NCBI RefSeq assembly: GCF_016758255.1
Contig: NZ_QYAD01000001.1
Span: 1-64,000 of the forward strand
DNA length: 64,000 nucleotides
Direction: 5' to 3'
From: Leucobacter chromiireducens subsp. chromiireducens
GTDB lineage: Bacteria; Actinomycetota; Actinomycetes; Actinomycetales; Microbacteriaceae
The notes under the pieces were generated by a model that worked only from the letters and a program-made list of their open reading frames with translations, was not told the origin of the DNA and ran no database searches. The position numbers were made by a program, and so were the translations under genes. Of this stretch, positions 43,545-52,999 are shown in pieces. Every line of letters begins with the position of its first letter. Within the stretch, counting starts at the first letter, position 1.

Positions 43545-44930
43545 ATGACCACCACCGCCCCACCCTCCGAGGCCACGCGCCCGCGCACCCTGAAGCGCGA
43601 GCTCGGCCTCCCGGCACTGATCGCCTACGGCCTCACCTCAATGGGGGTGCTCTCCGTCGTCTCGGTGTACGGCCCTGCCACCGCGCTGAGCGATGGCCAT
43701 CTTCCTGCCGCCTATGTCGCCGCGATCATCATCATGCTGTTCACCGCGCACAGCTACGGTCGCATGGCGGCACACGTGCCAATCACCGGAGGCGCATACG
43801 CCTACGTCACGCGAGCGTTCGGCATTGGCCCCGGCTTCCTCACCGGCTGGGTGATGCTCCTCGACTACCTCTTCCTCCCGATGGTCAACTTCCTCCTCTT
43901 CGGGCTGTACTTCAATAGCCTGTTTACGGCGGTTCCCGCATGGGTGGGCACCCTCATCTGCATCGCAATTGTTGCGGTGCTCAGTGTGATCGGGGTGACC
44001 TGGATCAAACGAATGAACAGCGTCGTCATCGTGGCCTCCGTGCTCGTCATCGTCGCGTTCCTCACGCTCGCGATCCTGAACGCCCCGAACCTCAGCATGG
44101 AAGCGGTCATGACCCCGCTGTCCCTCGGTTCAGGCGGCCTCGCCCCCATCCTCGCCGCGGCAGCGATCGTGGCCTTCGCGTTCCTCGGCTTCGACGGCGT
44201 CTCAACCCTCGCGGAGGAGACGCGCGACCCGCGCCGCAAGATCCCCAAGGGAATCGTGCTCGCGACACTGTTTGCTGGCCTCGGGTACCTCGCGTTCTCG
44301 ATTGCGGGCAGCCTCATCGTTCCCGACTGGCGCACGCTCGAGAATCTCGACGCCGCGGGCACCGAGCTCATGCAGCAGGCCGGCGGCGACACCCTCATGG
44401 TGATCTTCGTGGTCGTCAACGTGATTGGCATCGTGCTGTGCGGCACCGCAGCGCAGATGAGCGTCAGCCGCGTGCTCTTCGCCATGGGCCGCGACGGGAT
44501 CCTTCCCGCGCCCCTCGCCCGACTCCACCGCCGCTTCCGCACGCCCTATGTTGCCGCGCTGCTCGTGTCCGCGGTCGCTCTCGTCGCACTGTTCATCACC
44601 CTTGATCAGGCGGTCTACATGATCAACTTCGGCGCGCTCGTCGCGTTTGCCATGGTCAACCTTGCGACGATTAAGGTGCTGTTCTTCGACCTGGGGCTCC
44701 GCAGCGGCTGGGGCGTCGTTCGACACCTGATCATGCCGCTCATCGGCTTCGTCTCGATTGCGTGGCTCTGGACCTCACTCGCACCATTCACATTCGTGCT
44801 CGGCGGCACCTGGCTGGCCATCGGCGTGGTGGTGTTCCTCCTGCGCAGGAAGAAGCACGGCGGCGCACTCGCCTTGCAAATTGACGGCGCCGCCACCGAG
44901 GCGATGCCCACGCTCCCCTACCGCGAGTAG
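43545..44930 (+). CDS. APC family amino acid permease
   Basis: A 461-residue secondary transporter with about twelve hydrophobic segments. The APC signature is seen in GVLSVVSVYGPATALS after helix 1, PITGGAYAYVTRAFG in helix 3, and GFDGVSTLAEETRDPRRKIPKGI after helix 6. AAAGGAG precedes the ATG; the longer frame is not supported. The C-terminus is short and polar. The divergent GntR gene probably controls it. An amino acid or amine substrate is expected, not more specific. Confidence 0.92.
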   Translation: MTTTAPPSEATRPRTLKRELGLPALIAYGLTSMGVLSVVSVYGPATALSDGHLPAAYVAAIIIMLFTAHSYGRMAAHVPITGGAYAYVTRAFGIGPGFLTGWVMLLDYLFLPMVNFLLFGLYFNSLFTAVPAWVGTLICIAIVAVLSVIGVTWIKRMNSVVIVASVLVIVAFLTLAILNAPNLSMEAVMTPLSLGSGGLAPILAAAAIVAFAFLGFDGVSTLAEETRDPRRKIPKGIVLATLFAGLGYLAFSIAGSLIVPDWRTLENLDAAGTELMQQAGGDTLMVIFVVVNVIGIVLCGTAAQMSVSRVLFAMGRDGILPAPLARLHRRFRTPYVAALLVSAVALVALFITLDQAVYMINFGALVAFAMVNLATIKVLFFDLGLRSGWGVVRHLIMPLIGFVSIAWLWTSLAPFTFVLGGTWLAIGVVVFLLRRKKHGGALALQIDGAATEAMPTLPYRE

Positions 44931-44946
44931 ACGCGCCACGCATGAA

Positions 44947-44992
44947 CGCCGCTGCGGCGGGGATCCTCTCGGGGATCCCCGCCGCAGCGGCG
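44947..44992. terminator. Strong bidirectional terminator
   Basis: A perfect 20-bp stem (CGCCGCTGCGGCGGGGATCC and its complement) closes a six-base loop, TCTCGG, between the convergent APC permease and amidohydrolase genes. Confidence 0.9.
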
Positions 44993-45014
44993 TGTCAGAC
45001 ACGGTGGAGGAACC

Positions 45015-46559
45015 TCAGAGGCCCCCACACTCGGCCCGCGGGAACACGGGCGGAAACAGCTGATCGGGATCGCTGCCGTGTGTCGGGGCAAGCGCATCCC
45101 GCTCCGCATACGCCGCGCGCAGCTTCTCAAAGATCCGCTGCCCTTCGGCCCGGAGCTGCGTGGTGTTCAGCCCAGGGATCTCTCCGTCTCGCATCACGAC
45201 GCGGCCGGCCACCATACTAAAGTGCGCATCGCGGCCAGTTCCCGCGAGGGTGAGCGTGCGAAGCGGGTCATCAATCGCCCCAGTGCGGAAATCCGCGAGT
45301 GAAAATGCAACGATGTCGGCCTGTGCACCCACGGCAATGCGACCGAGGTCGCTGCGGCCGAGCGCGGACGCGCCGCCCAGGGTGGCCGCCTCCACATACT
45401 CGGCGAGGAGCCCCTTTCCGAGGTCCCTGTGCTGCGCCTTTGAGATCTGCACACCCGTGTCGATCGCCCGGATGAGGTCCGGTGGAAACGAGTCAGTGCC
45501 GAGTGCGACGTTGATCCCCGCCGTGAGGTATTGCGAGAGCCGCTCGAGGTGAAACGCGTAGCGCGCGTTGGTCACGGGGCAGTGCACAATCGACACCCCA
45601 GCTTCGGCGAGCGTGGCAAGGTCGCCCCGGTCCTCGCCGTGCACCTCGGGGTGCACATCAATGTAGACCCCGTGCGCGAGGATCAAACGGTCTGAGAGGA
45701 GGCCCGTCCGCTCGAGCAAACCCAGGGGAGTCGTGCCCCGATCCCGCGCGAGGAATCCGATCTCAGAGTCGAGCCCCTGCGTCGCATGCACCCGCACCCG
45801 CACCCCGCGCTCTGCGGAGAGGCGCGCAGTGCGCTGCAGGAGCTCATCCGTGACCGTCTCCACCCGGCACGGCACAAGCACCCCCGTGACCAGGGGATCA
45901 GCGAGGGCTTCAACTGTGTCAAGGAAGCGCTCGGCGTCGGCGAACGCTGCCCGCCCCTTCGCCTCGTCCCAGTAAATGTCTGGGGTGCCATCAGCACGCG
46001 TGACGTGCACCCCGGATCGGTATGAGGGGCCGAGAAACACTCGAATGCCCAGCTCGCTCGCCGTGCGTGCCGTATCAAGCAGGTCGTCGTGAGTCTCCGC
46101 CCAGGCGCCGTGCACCTCCGAGGAGATCGGCATCGCAGAAGTGATGCCGTGCAGAATCAACTGGACGAGCCCATACCGGCGAAGCGTTGAGCGCTCCGCC
46201 GGCGTGAGCACCTCGCGAGGCGCTCGCGCGTACTCCTCAGACCACTCCAGGCGCGCCTCATGCGCGGGGCCCCACCAGGAATCGAGCAGTAGGTGGTCAA
46301 TGTCCACCAGGCCTTCGAGGTCAATCAGGCCCGGGAGCAGCACGCTCTCGCCGAGCTCAATCACCTCGTCTGCCTGCGCAACGAGCGCGTCGCCCGCCAC
46401 GCCACCAGCGACCGCGATCACTCGATCCCCCTCGACGAGCACCACCGCGTCGCGCAACTCCGCGAAGCTCGGCGCGGTCGTGGGAACGCTCGGATCCGGC
46501 GTGACACCCGCTGGCGCTCCCACAATTGCGTGCGAACTGCGCAGCGCACGGATGCTCAT
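45015..46559 (-). CDS. Amidohydrolase/chlorohydrolase family protein
   Basis: A 514-residue amidohydrolase-superfamily enzyme, last gene of the seven-gene operon. Metal-site features of the later barrel strands are present: HATQGLDSE, ILAHGVYID, HCPVTNARY and GTDSFPPD. The usual HxH after the first strand (PGLID-x-H-x-H) is replaced by LEGLVDIDH, so metal coordination must differ or involve Asp. N-terminal residues 1-60 form the small beta domain. The start overlaps the ABC ATPase stop. It may act on the imported compound. Confidence 0.85.
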   Translation of the reverse strand: MSIRALRSSHAIVGAPAGVTPDPSVPTTAPSFAELRDAVVLVEGDRVIAVAGGVAGDALVAQADEVIELGESVLLPGLIDLEGLVDIDHLLLDSWWGPAHEARLEWSEEYARAPREVLTPAERSTLRRYGLVQLILHGITSAMPISSEVHGAWAETHDDLLDTARTASELGIRVFLGPSYRSGVHVTRADGTPDIYWDEAKGRAAFADAERFLDTVEALADPLVTGVLVPCRVETVTDELLQRTARLSAERGVRVRVHATQGLDSEIGFLARDRGTTPLGLLERTGLLSDRLILAHGVYIDVHPEVHGEDRGDLATLAEAGVSIVHCPVTNARYAFHLERLSQYLTAGINVALGTDSFPPDLIRAIDTGVQISKAQHRDLGKGLLAEYVEAATLGGASALGRSDLGRIAVGAQADIVAFSLADFRTGAIDDPLRTLTLAGTGRDAHFSMVAGRVVMRDGEIPGLNTTQLRAEGQRIFEKLRAAYAERDALAPTHGSDPDQLFPPVFPRAECGGL

Positions 46560-47413
46560 GAGGCCAGCTGCTCTCGCCGCGTCGGCTTCCAGCCGGGACC
46601 GGGCACGGCGGCGCGAAGCGCGCGCGTGTACGGGTGGGTGGGGTGCGCGAGTAGTTCGGCCGTATTCCCGCGATCCACCACCTGCCCGTTCTCCATGACA
46701 ATCATTCGATCCGAGATCTGGTTGACCACCGCAAGATCGTGCGAGATGAAGAGATAGCTGATCTGCCGCTCCGCCTTGATGTCGGCGAGCAGATTGAGAA
46801 TCTGCGCCTGAATCGAAACATCGAGCGCGGCTACTGCCTCGTCGAGCACGATCACGCCCGGGTCTGCGGCGAGCGCGCGCGCAATCGCCACCCGCTGCCG
46901 CTGTCCTCCAGAGAGCTCCCGCGGAAAGCGATCGAAGAAGCGCTGCGGCAGGCCGACGGCGTCAAGGATCTCCTGTGCGCGAGCGCGCACGCCCCCTCGC
47001 GCGGCGCCGGGGGCCGCGTGCAGGCGAAGGTTTGCTGCGATGACCTCACCAATACGCTGCCGCCCGTTGAGCGAGGAGTAGGGGTCCTGAAACACGTACT
47101 GCACCTCGCGGGCTCGGATTCGACGCTCACGCAACGAGCGAGGCGCACCCGTGCGATCGCGGCCACCGATCTCAATCGCGCCGGCGGTGACCGTTTCAAG
47201 TCCCACGATCATTCGTGCCACCGTCGTCTTCCCCGAGCCGGATTCGCCGACGATCGCGAGGCACTCGTCGGGCATGAGCTCGAACGAAACGTCGTCAACG
47301 GCGACGACATCTTCGCCGCGGGTTCCGCGAGGAGCGGGAAACACCTTGCGCAGGTCGTTCACTCGGATAAGCGGTTCGCCCTGCGGTGTGGCCTGAGGGG
47401 CTGCGTTGTTCAC
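46556..47413 (-). CDS. Oligopeptide-type ABC importer ATPase (DppF/OppF)
   Basis: A 285-residue ATPase with Walker A GESGSGKTT (about 55-63), signature [15 protein letters not shown] and Walker B GVIVLDEAVAALD. The C-terminal region LLAHPTHPYTRALRAAVP is typical of Opp/Dpp ATPases. It overlaps both neighbours by four bases. In most family members Walker B is followed by DEPTSALD; here Pro-Thr is replaced by Ala-Val, a mild change. It pairs with the upstream DppD-type ATPase. Confidence 0.93.
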   Translation of the reverse strand: MNNAAPQATPQGEPLIRVNDLRKVFPAPRGTRGEDVVAVDDVSFELMPDECLAIVGESGSGKTTVARMIVGLETVTAGAIEIGGRDRTGAPRSLRERRIRAREVQYVFQDPYSSLNGRQRIGEVIAANLRLHAAPGAARGGVRARAQEILDAVGLPQRFFDRFPRELSGGQRQRVAIARALAADPGVIVLDEAVAALDVSIQAQILNLLADIKAERQISYLFISHDLAVVNQISDRMIVMENGQVVDRGNTAELLAHPTHPYTRALRAAVPGPGWKPTRREQLAS

Positions 47414-48267
47414 TGCGTGGTCCTCGCTTTCAACTCCTGGTGCAGCTCGAGCGAATACTCGAGCACGGGAAGGCGGTCGAGTCGTTCCTCGATACTCGGG
47501 CGCGCGCCCATGAGCTCAACCGTGTAGGGGTGGGTGGGTGCGTCGTAGACGTGTGCGCCCTGCTCGACGATCTCCCCCGCGTACATCACCGCGAGCCGGT
47601 CACAACAGGCGTTCGCGAGCTCGAGGTCGTGCGTAATGAAGAGCAGCGCGAGCCCGCGCGCCCGGCGCTGCTCGTCGATGATTGCCATCACATCCGACTG
47701 CGCCGTGACGTCGAGCGCCGTGGTCGGCTCATCCGCAAGGATGAGCTGTGGCTCGGCGAGCAACACGCTGGCGATCATGACGCGCTGTAGGAGGCCTCCG
47801 GAGAGTTCGTGCGGGTACTGCCGGAGCCGCCGCTCCGGGTGCCTCACCCCCACTTCATCGAGGATTTGGATCGCGCGCCGCTCGACGTCCGCGCGGGGCA
47901 GGCCGCGATCGCGAACAAGTGCCTCCGTCAGGAAGTCGCCGACCGTGTGCACGGGGTTCACATGCGCTCGCGGATCTTGGAAGATCATGCCAACCTCGCT
48001 CGCCCGATACTTCCGCAGGCGCTCTCGGTTCATGCCCTGCACGGACTCACCCGCGAAGCGAACCTCACCGGTGGTGCGGAACCCTTCGGCGAGCATCCGC
48101 ATTACTGCGCGCGTGGTGAGCGACTTCCCGGAACCGGATTCGCCGACGAGCCCCAATGCTTCGCCCCGGTCGAGGGTCAGACTGACCCCGTTCAGCAGGT
48201 CGAGGTGTCGGTACTTCGTGACCAGACTCGCGTGCAGGTTTTCGATTTCAAGGAGTGGTGCGTTCAT
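47410..48267 (-). CDS. Oligopeptide-type ABC importer ATPase (DppD/OppD)
   Basis: A 285-residue ATPase with Walker A GESGSGKSL (about 42-50), LSGGLLQRVMIASVL as signature and ILADEPTTALD as Walker B. The fourth Gly-Gln of LSGGQ is changed to Gly-Leu. The tail contains DAPTHPYTVELMGARPS, usual for the DppD side, but lacks an obvious C-terminal four-Cys iron-sulfur motif. The ATG giving MNAPLLEI overlaps the permease stop; the longer frame starts inside that gene. Confidence 0.92.
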   Translation of the reverse strand: MNAPLLEIENLHASLVTKYRHLDLLNGVSLTLDRGEALGLVGESGSGKSLTTRAVMRMLAEGFRTTGEVRFAGESVQGMNRERLRKYRASEVGMIFQDPRAHVNPVHTVGDFLTEALVRDRGLPRADVERRAIQILDEVGVRHPERRLRQYPHELSGGLLQRVMIASVLLAEPQLILADEPTTALDVTAQSDVMAIIDEQRRARGLALLFITHDLELANACCDRLAVMYAGEIVEQGAHVYDAPTHPYTVELMGARPSIEERLDRLPVLEYSLELHQELKARTTQ

Positions 48268-49148
48268 CGGATGCTCCTGGTGTTTGAGGCGAGCCGGTCG
48301 CCGATCACGGTGATGCTCCACACGATGAGCACAATCGCGAGGCCCGCGGTGATCGCCTCGAGCGCCTGCCCGCGCAACAGCGAGTCGAAGCCGCTCTTCA
48401 CCATGAGTCCGAGATCAGCCGTTGGCGGCTGCACACCGAGCCCGAGGAAGGAGACGGCCGCGAGATCGATCACGGCGAAGCCGAGTGACGAGACGGCCTG
48501 CGCAACCACAATGGGCTGCACGTTCGGCAGGATCTGCGTGAGGCTGATGCCGATGCCCGACTGTCCCTGCAGCCAGGCCGCCTGCACATAGGGCATGCCA
48601 CGCTCGCGCAGCGCAGCGCCGCGCACGACGCGTGCAACGTAGGGGATGTAACCAATCGACAGGCCAACCACCACGGTGGGCAGGTTGGGCCCAAAGATCG
48701 CCACCGCAATCAGCGCAAACACGATACCCGGAACCGAGAACAGCACGTCAAGGATCCAAGAGATCACCGTGTCAACTCGCCCACGGTTCCACGCGGCGAT
48801 GAGTGCGAGCGTGGTGCCGACGACGGTCGCAATGAGAATGACCAGCGTCGGCCCGAGCAGCGTAATGCGGGCACCGTACATCAGCCGAGAGAGGAGGTCG
48901 CGGCCGAGGGCATCCGCTCCCAGCAGGTGCTGCGCGCTGGGGCCCGAGAGCGCCGCGAGCAGATCGGGGAAGTCGGGATCATACGGTGCGAGCCATGGCG
49001 CAAGGAGTGCCGCAAGCACGAACACCGTCAGCACGCACGCGGCGATGATGCCGGTGGGGCCGAGCTTCCGGCCGAGCAGGGTGAGGCGACCGGGGTCGTT
49101 CGCAGCCACCTTGCGGAGGGCGATCTGAGTGGTGCTCGGTGCGGTCAT
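48264..49148 (-). CDS. Oligopeptide-type ABC importer permease (DppC)
   Basis: A 294-residue inner-membrane permease with an N-terminal cytoplasmic segment, about six hydrophobic helices and the coupling region VVRGAALRERGMPYVQAA. LLGADALGRDLLSRLMYGAR is the typical DppC segment after the first helix. It overlaps the genes on either side by four bases (ATGA), fitting a single polycistronic message with the DppB partner. Confidence 0.93.
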   Translation of the reverse strand: MTAPSTTQIALRKVAANDPGRLTLLGRKLGPTGIIAACVLTVFVLAALLAPWLAPYDPDFPDLLAALSGPSAQHLLGADALGRDLLSRLMYGARITLLGPTLVILIATVVGTTLALIAAWNRGRVDTVISWILDVLFSVPGIVFALIAVAIFGPNLPTVVVGLSIGYIPYVARVVRGAALRERGMPYVQAAWLQGQSGIGISLTQILPNVQPIVVAQAVSSLGFAVIDLAAVSFLGLGVQPPTADLGLMVKSGFDSLLRGQALEAITAGLAIVLIVWSITVIGDRLASNTRSIR

Positions 49149-50095
49149 TGCTTACTCCCCAGCTGGATGCGCGGATCAATGATCGTGTACAGGAAATCCA
49201 CGATCGCGTTGATCACCACGAACGCGATGACAAGAACGAGAATTACGGCCTGCACGACGGCGAAGTCGCGCTGCAGGATCGCGCGGACGAGCAGCGATCC
49301 GAGGCCGTCGAGCGCGAACACATTCTCGATGACCACAGCCCCCGCAATGAGTGTCGCGACCGTCAGACCGAGCACAGTGGTGATCGGGATCAGGGCATTG
49401 CGAAGAATATGCCGCCGCACAATGAGGTTCGTGCGCAGACCACGGGCCACGGCGGTCTGGACGTGTTCCCTGCCGGCCTCCTCCAGCACCGAGGCGCGCG
49501 TGATGCGTGCCTGATACGCCGTGCTCGCAACGGCAAGCGCCGCTGCCGGAAGGATGAGGTGGAACAGGGTGTCGAGTCCCCCGCTCCCGCTCCCATTCGT
49601 GGGGAACCAGCCGAGCCCCACCGCAAAGACACTGATCAGCGCGACGCCGATCACGAATGCCGGAGTGGCGAGGCCGAGCGTCGCGAGCGTGGTGACCACC
49701 TGATCCGCCCAACCACCGCGCAGCGAGCCGAGCAGGCCAAGCCCCACGCCGAGCACGGCGATGATGAGCGTCGCAAGCGCGATGAGGGCTACGGTGGTGC
49801 CCACCCGGCCGCCGATGAGGTCGGCGACGGGCTGACGGTAGACGACCGAGTCGCCGAGGTCTCCCGTGAACAGATCACCGATCCACGCGAAGTACCTGAC
49901 GAGGAACGGATCATCGAGGTGGTACTGGGCGGTCACCCGTGCGATTTGCTCCGGCGTCCCGCCCCGGGGGCCGAGCACAAAGCTCAGCGGACTCCCCGGG
50001 GCGAGATAGAGCATGCCGAAAACCACGAATGACGTGACAAGCAGGACGAGCAGGAGGCTGCCCGTCCGGCGCAGCAGGAATGCGGGGATGGACAC
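49145..50095 (-). CDS. Oligopeptide-type ABC importer permease (DppB)
   Basis: A 316-residue permease with six hydrophobic segments. Markers are FLLRRTGSLLLVLLVTSFVVF for the first helix, the extracytoplasmic GDLGDSVVYRQPV, and the coupling loop ARITRASVLEEAGREHVQTA. I use a GTG start (VSIPAFLLRR) five bases after the binding-protein stop, because the longer frame reads through that gene. Partner of DppC. Confidence 0.92.
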   Translation of the reverse strand: MSIPAFLLRRTGSLLLVLLVTSFVVFGMLYLAPGSPLSFVLGPRGGTPEQIARVTAQYHLDDPFLVRYFAWIGDLFTGDLGDSVVYRQPVADLIGGRVGTTVALIALATLIIAVLGVGLGLLGSLRGGWADQVVTTLATLGLATPAFVIGVALISVFAVGLGWFPTNGSGSGGLDTLFHLILPAAALAVASTAYQARITRASVLEEAGREHVQTAVARGLRTNLIVRRHILRNALIPITTVLGLTVATLIAGAVVIENVFALDGLGSLLVRAILQRDFAVVQAVILVLVIAFVVINAIVDFLYTIIDPRIQLGSKQ

Positions 50096-50099
50096 GGGA

Positions 50100-51752
50100 C
50101 TACTCCACGCCTCCGATGGTGGCCGCCCACGGGTAGCCGAGGTACGCGGAGGAAGCCGTCGCACCCGAGATCTCGTTGTTCTGCACGAGGATCACCGGCA
50201 GGTCTCCCATGGGGAACCAGGGCAGATCGCGCGTGATCTTCTCCTGGGCGGCAATGGTCAGCTCGGCACGCTTCACGGGGTCGAGCGTGGCGCGTGCTTC
50301 TGTGAGCTCGGCGGCGGCGCCATCGTACTTGATGAAGTTGTTCGTGCTGTCCGGCATGAACGTCGTGTACACGTCGAGCGGATCAGTCACGTTTCCGTAG
50401 TAGGTCGTGAAGAAGCCGTCGAGGCCTTCTCGCGCCTTCGGGTCGAAGTAGAGGTTGCCGAACTGCTCGACCGGAATCACCTTCGTCTCGATCGTGAGTC
50501 CGATTGCCTGCCCGGCGGCCTGAATCAGGTTGGCTGTCTGCTCGTGCACTGCGGACGAACCCTGCACACCAAGCACAATGGGAGCGGAAACGTCGCCAGC
50601 CTCAGCGAGCAGCGCCTTCGCGCGCTCAATGTCTGGCTTCAGTTCGTACCCGTCGTAGGCCGCCTGGAAGAGCTTCCCCGCCTCATCGTCACCGTAGTAC
50701 GCGGGTCCGGTCAGCACCGGTGAGGGGATCGCCGCGCCCTGGAACACGACGTCAGCAATAGCCTGGCTGTCAATCGCGGCGAGCAGCGCCTCGCGCACCT
50801 TCGGGTTCGAGAACGTGCCCGTCTCCTGAATCGCGCGCAGCGACCAGAAAATGTAGGACTTGCCGAAGGTGATGCTCGCGTCGCTACCCTCCAACTGGCT
50901 CAGGCCGGCCGGCGGGAGGTAAAAGAACTGTCCGTCAACGTCACCCGAGCGAAGCGCGTTGATCGCGGTCGATTCATCGGCAATGAAACTGAACGACAGC
51001 TTCTCCACCTTCGGGATCAGCGCGTCATCCCAGTAGTTCTCGTTCTTCACGAGAGTGATTGCTTTCCCCGGCTCCCATGAGTCGAGCTGGAACGGGCCAG
51101 TGCACATCATGCCGCCCTTCGGGGTGCCGAACTGCTCGCCAGCGGCTTCAGCCGCAGCCTTCTGCACAATCGCGCCAGCAGCGCTCGACATGCCCTGCGC
51201 AAACAGCGCATCCGGTGTGCTGAGCGTGACGGTCACCTCGGCGTCGCCTGTCTGCGTCACGGACTCCACGTTCGTGAAGTAGTCCGTCCAGTACGTGGGC
51301 GCATCGGCCCCCACCTGTCGTTCGAGCGAGTACACAACGTCTGCGGCGGTGAGCGGCGAGCCGTCCCAGAACTGCACGCCATCGCGCAGTGTGTACACGT
51401 ACGTCGTATCGTTCGGCGACTCCACCTGCTCGGCGAGCGCGTTCTCAATCTCAAGATCGGGGGTGATGCGCGTGAGCCCCTCGCACATGTTCGAGTCCAC
51501 CGTGTTCTCCGCGTAGTTGAACGAGAGCATCGGGTCAATTGACATCGGCTCATAGGGAAGGTTCCAGGTGACCTCGGGAACCGCCGCTGTGCCCGCGGGC
51601 GTGGTGGTTGCGAGCTTCGCTGGGTCAAGGTCGAACTTGGCTTGGCCAGCGGCGGTGCCCGAGGGGGCGCCGCCACCGCCACCAGCGCATGCGGTCAGCG
51701 TGAGCGCTGCCACAGTGGCTGCTCCGAGCAGCGTGAGACGTCGAATGGACAC
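50100..51752 (-). CDS. Oligopeptide-type ABC importer substrate-binding lipoprotein
   Basis: A 550-residue SBP family 5 lipoprotein: signal region MSIRRLTLLGAATVAALTL, lipobox LTAC with the lipidated Cys at about residue 22, then a Gly-rich linker. The mature part shows family hallmarks such as YTLRDGVQFWDGSPLTAADVVYSLER (in pieces) near residue 125-150 and IDSQAIADVVFQG. It is preceded by AAAGGAGTCCCC. The bound ligand may be a peptide or, given the flanking amidohydrolases, a cyclic or amide-containing nitrogen compound; that is inference. Confidence 0.93.
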   Translation of the reverse strand: MSIRRLTLLGAATVAALTLTACAGGGGGAPSGTAAGQAKFDLDPAKLATTTPAGTAAVPEVTWNLPYEPMSIDPMLSFNYAENTVDSNMCEGLTRITPDLEIENALAEQVESPNDTTYVYTLRDGVQFWDGSPLTAADVVYSLERQVGADAPTYWTDYFTNVESVTQTGDAEVTVTLSTPDALFAQGMSSAAGAIVQKAAAEAAGEQFGTPKGGMMCTGPFQLDSWEPGKAITLVKNENYWDDALIPKVEKLSFSFIADESTAINALRSGDVDGQFFYLPPAGLSQLEGSDASITFGKSYIFWSLRAIQETGTFSNPKVREALLAAIDSQAIADVVFQGAAIPSPVLTGPAYYGDDEAGKLFQAAYDGYELKPDIERAKALLAEAGDVSAPIVLGVQGSSAVHEQTANLIQAAGQAIGLTIETKVIPVEQFGNLYFDPKAREGLDGFFTTYYGNVTDPLDVYTTFMPDSTNNFIKYDGAAAELTEARATLDPVKRAELTIAAQEKITRDLPWFPMGDLPVILVQNNEISGATASSAYLGYPWAATIGGVE

Positions 51753-51824
51753 GGGGACTCCTTTGTTCCGGTGATGGGTACTGCGGGTGTTCAGGTGGTG
51801 GGAAAGAGGGGCTGAGAGAACGCG

Positions 51825-52886
51825 TTAGCTGAGCACGACACCATCGCGCACCACGCGCGTGGGTGCTGGGCGATCGACCACCAGCTGAGCGATGCTGTGC
51901 GCGGCAAACTCGAGGCGGGTCGCTGCGGCTGCCCCGCTCCACTCCGCGATCTCGGGGATTCCGAGCATCTCGCCGCCGGCGACCGAAGCGATGCGGAACG
52001 CACGCTCAAGCTCCATGTCCGTGATCGCTCCCGTGCGGTAGGCGAGGAGGTGAGCGCGGTCGACCATACTGCCGGTTCCGAATGGGCTCCAGGAGTCGCG
52101 TACGCCGTCTGATCCGGCGACGAGTCGCACGCCGTGCTGCTCGAAACGATCGATGTTGGGCACGGGGTCCGGCCCCAACGCGCAGGTCGCGATCCAAATA
52201 CCCGCCTCTGCCACCCGGTCAAGGGTCTCCGGCAAGCTGGGCAGCGACTCGTCGCAGAGCGCGAACGCGTGGCCAATCGTCACGCGCCCCTGGCGGCCAG
52301 TGGCAACAGTGCGCCGCGCGATCTCTCGGATCTGCGCGAGTCCATCCTCGCCACCGTCGTGGAGGTGAATATCGATGTCGCGGCTCTTCCGCTCCGCGAG
52401 GCCGAACACCGCGTCGAGATGGCCATGCAAGTCGCCCTCGATCCCGCCCGGGTCGATGCCGCCCACAAGATCGGCGCCCGCGTCCAGTGAGGCCGCCATC
52501 ACCTCGAGCGTGCCGGGGTTGCGCAGGAGGCCGAACTGCGGGAACGCGACGATCTGCACTGTGAGTCCGGGAAGCCGCTCTGCCGCGGCACGCACGCCCT
52601 CAACGTTGCGAATGCCGAGTTCGCTTGCCACATCCACGTGCGCGCGCATCGCAAGGGTGCCGTTGCGGCGGGCATTCGCGAGCAGCGCATAGGCCCGCTC
52701 CTCCACGCTCTCGGCAAAGTCGAACTGGGTCGCACGATCGTTTTCGATCAGCTCCGCGAGGTCTCGCGCCGGGCGGCGCGACATCCACGCACTTCCCCAT
52801 GAGGTCTTATCCGGGTGAATGTGACCGTCAACGAGGCCCGGGGTGGCAAGCATCGCGGGGTGCGGTGCAGCTGGGGTCGCCGTCAT
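51825..52886 (-). CDS. Cytosine deaminase-like amidohydrolase
   Basis: A 353-residue amidohydrolase of the CodA branch. The metal ligands are visible: DGHIHPDKT (first HxH at about residue 19-21), HLHDGGEDG, GHAFAL and the catalytic Asp in GSDGVRDSWSPFGTGSM, a segment characteristic of cytosine and isocytosine deaminases. The N-terminal small domain is very short. GAAAGG precedes the chosen ATG. First gene of the operon that continues with the peptide-type importer, and divergent from a GntR regulator. The ring compound it deaminates or hydrolyses is unknown. Confidence 0.88.
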   Translation of the reverse strand: MTATPAAPHPAMLATPGLVDGHIHPDKTSWGSAWMSRRPARDLAELIENDRATQFDFAESVEERAYALLANARRNGTLAMRAHVDVASELGIRNVEGVRAAAERLPGLTVQIVAFPQFGLLRNPGTLEVMAASLDAGADLVGGIDPGGIEGDLHGHLDAVFGLAERKSRDIDIHLHDGGEDGLAQIREIARRTVATGRQGRVTIGHAFALCDESLPSLPETLDRVAEAGIWIATCALGPDPVPNIDRFEQHGVRLVAGSDGVRDSWSPFGTGSMVDRAHLLAYRTGAITDMELERAFRIASVAGGEMLGIPEIAEWSGAAAATRLEFAAHSIAQLVVDRPAPTRVVRDGVVLS

Positions 52887-52921
52887 TGGAAGACCTTTCT
52901 CGGTGATTCTGCAGGGAAATC

Positions 52922-52956
52922 CGGCGCCAGCCTGGCGCCGAACCACTTGTCAGACA
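52922..52956. promoter_or_regulatory. Palindromes between the operon and its GntR gene
   Basis: CGGCGCCAGCCTGGCGCCG (52922-52940) is a dyad that would also be a hairpin in the operon leader. Next to it TGTCAGACA (52948-52956) is a perfect odd palindrome in an AT-rich stretch with CATATG and CCATATAA, where promoter elements are expected. One or both may be the GntR operator. Confidence 0.5.
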
Positions 52957-52999
52957 TATGATAACCATATAACCAACCGAAGCTGCAAGGATAGATACC

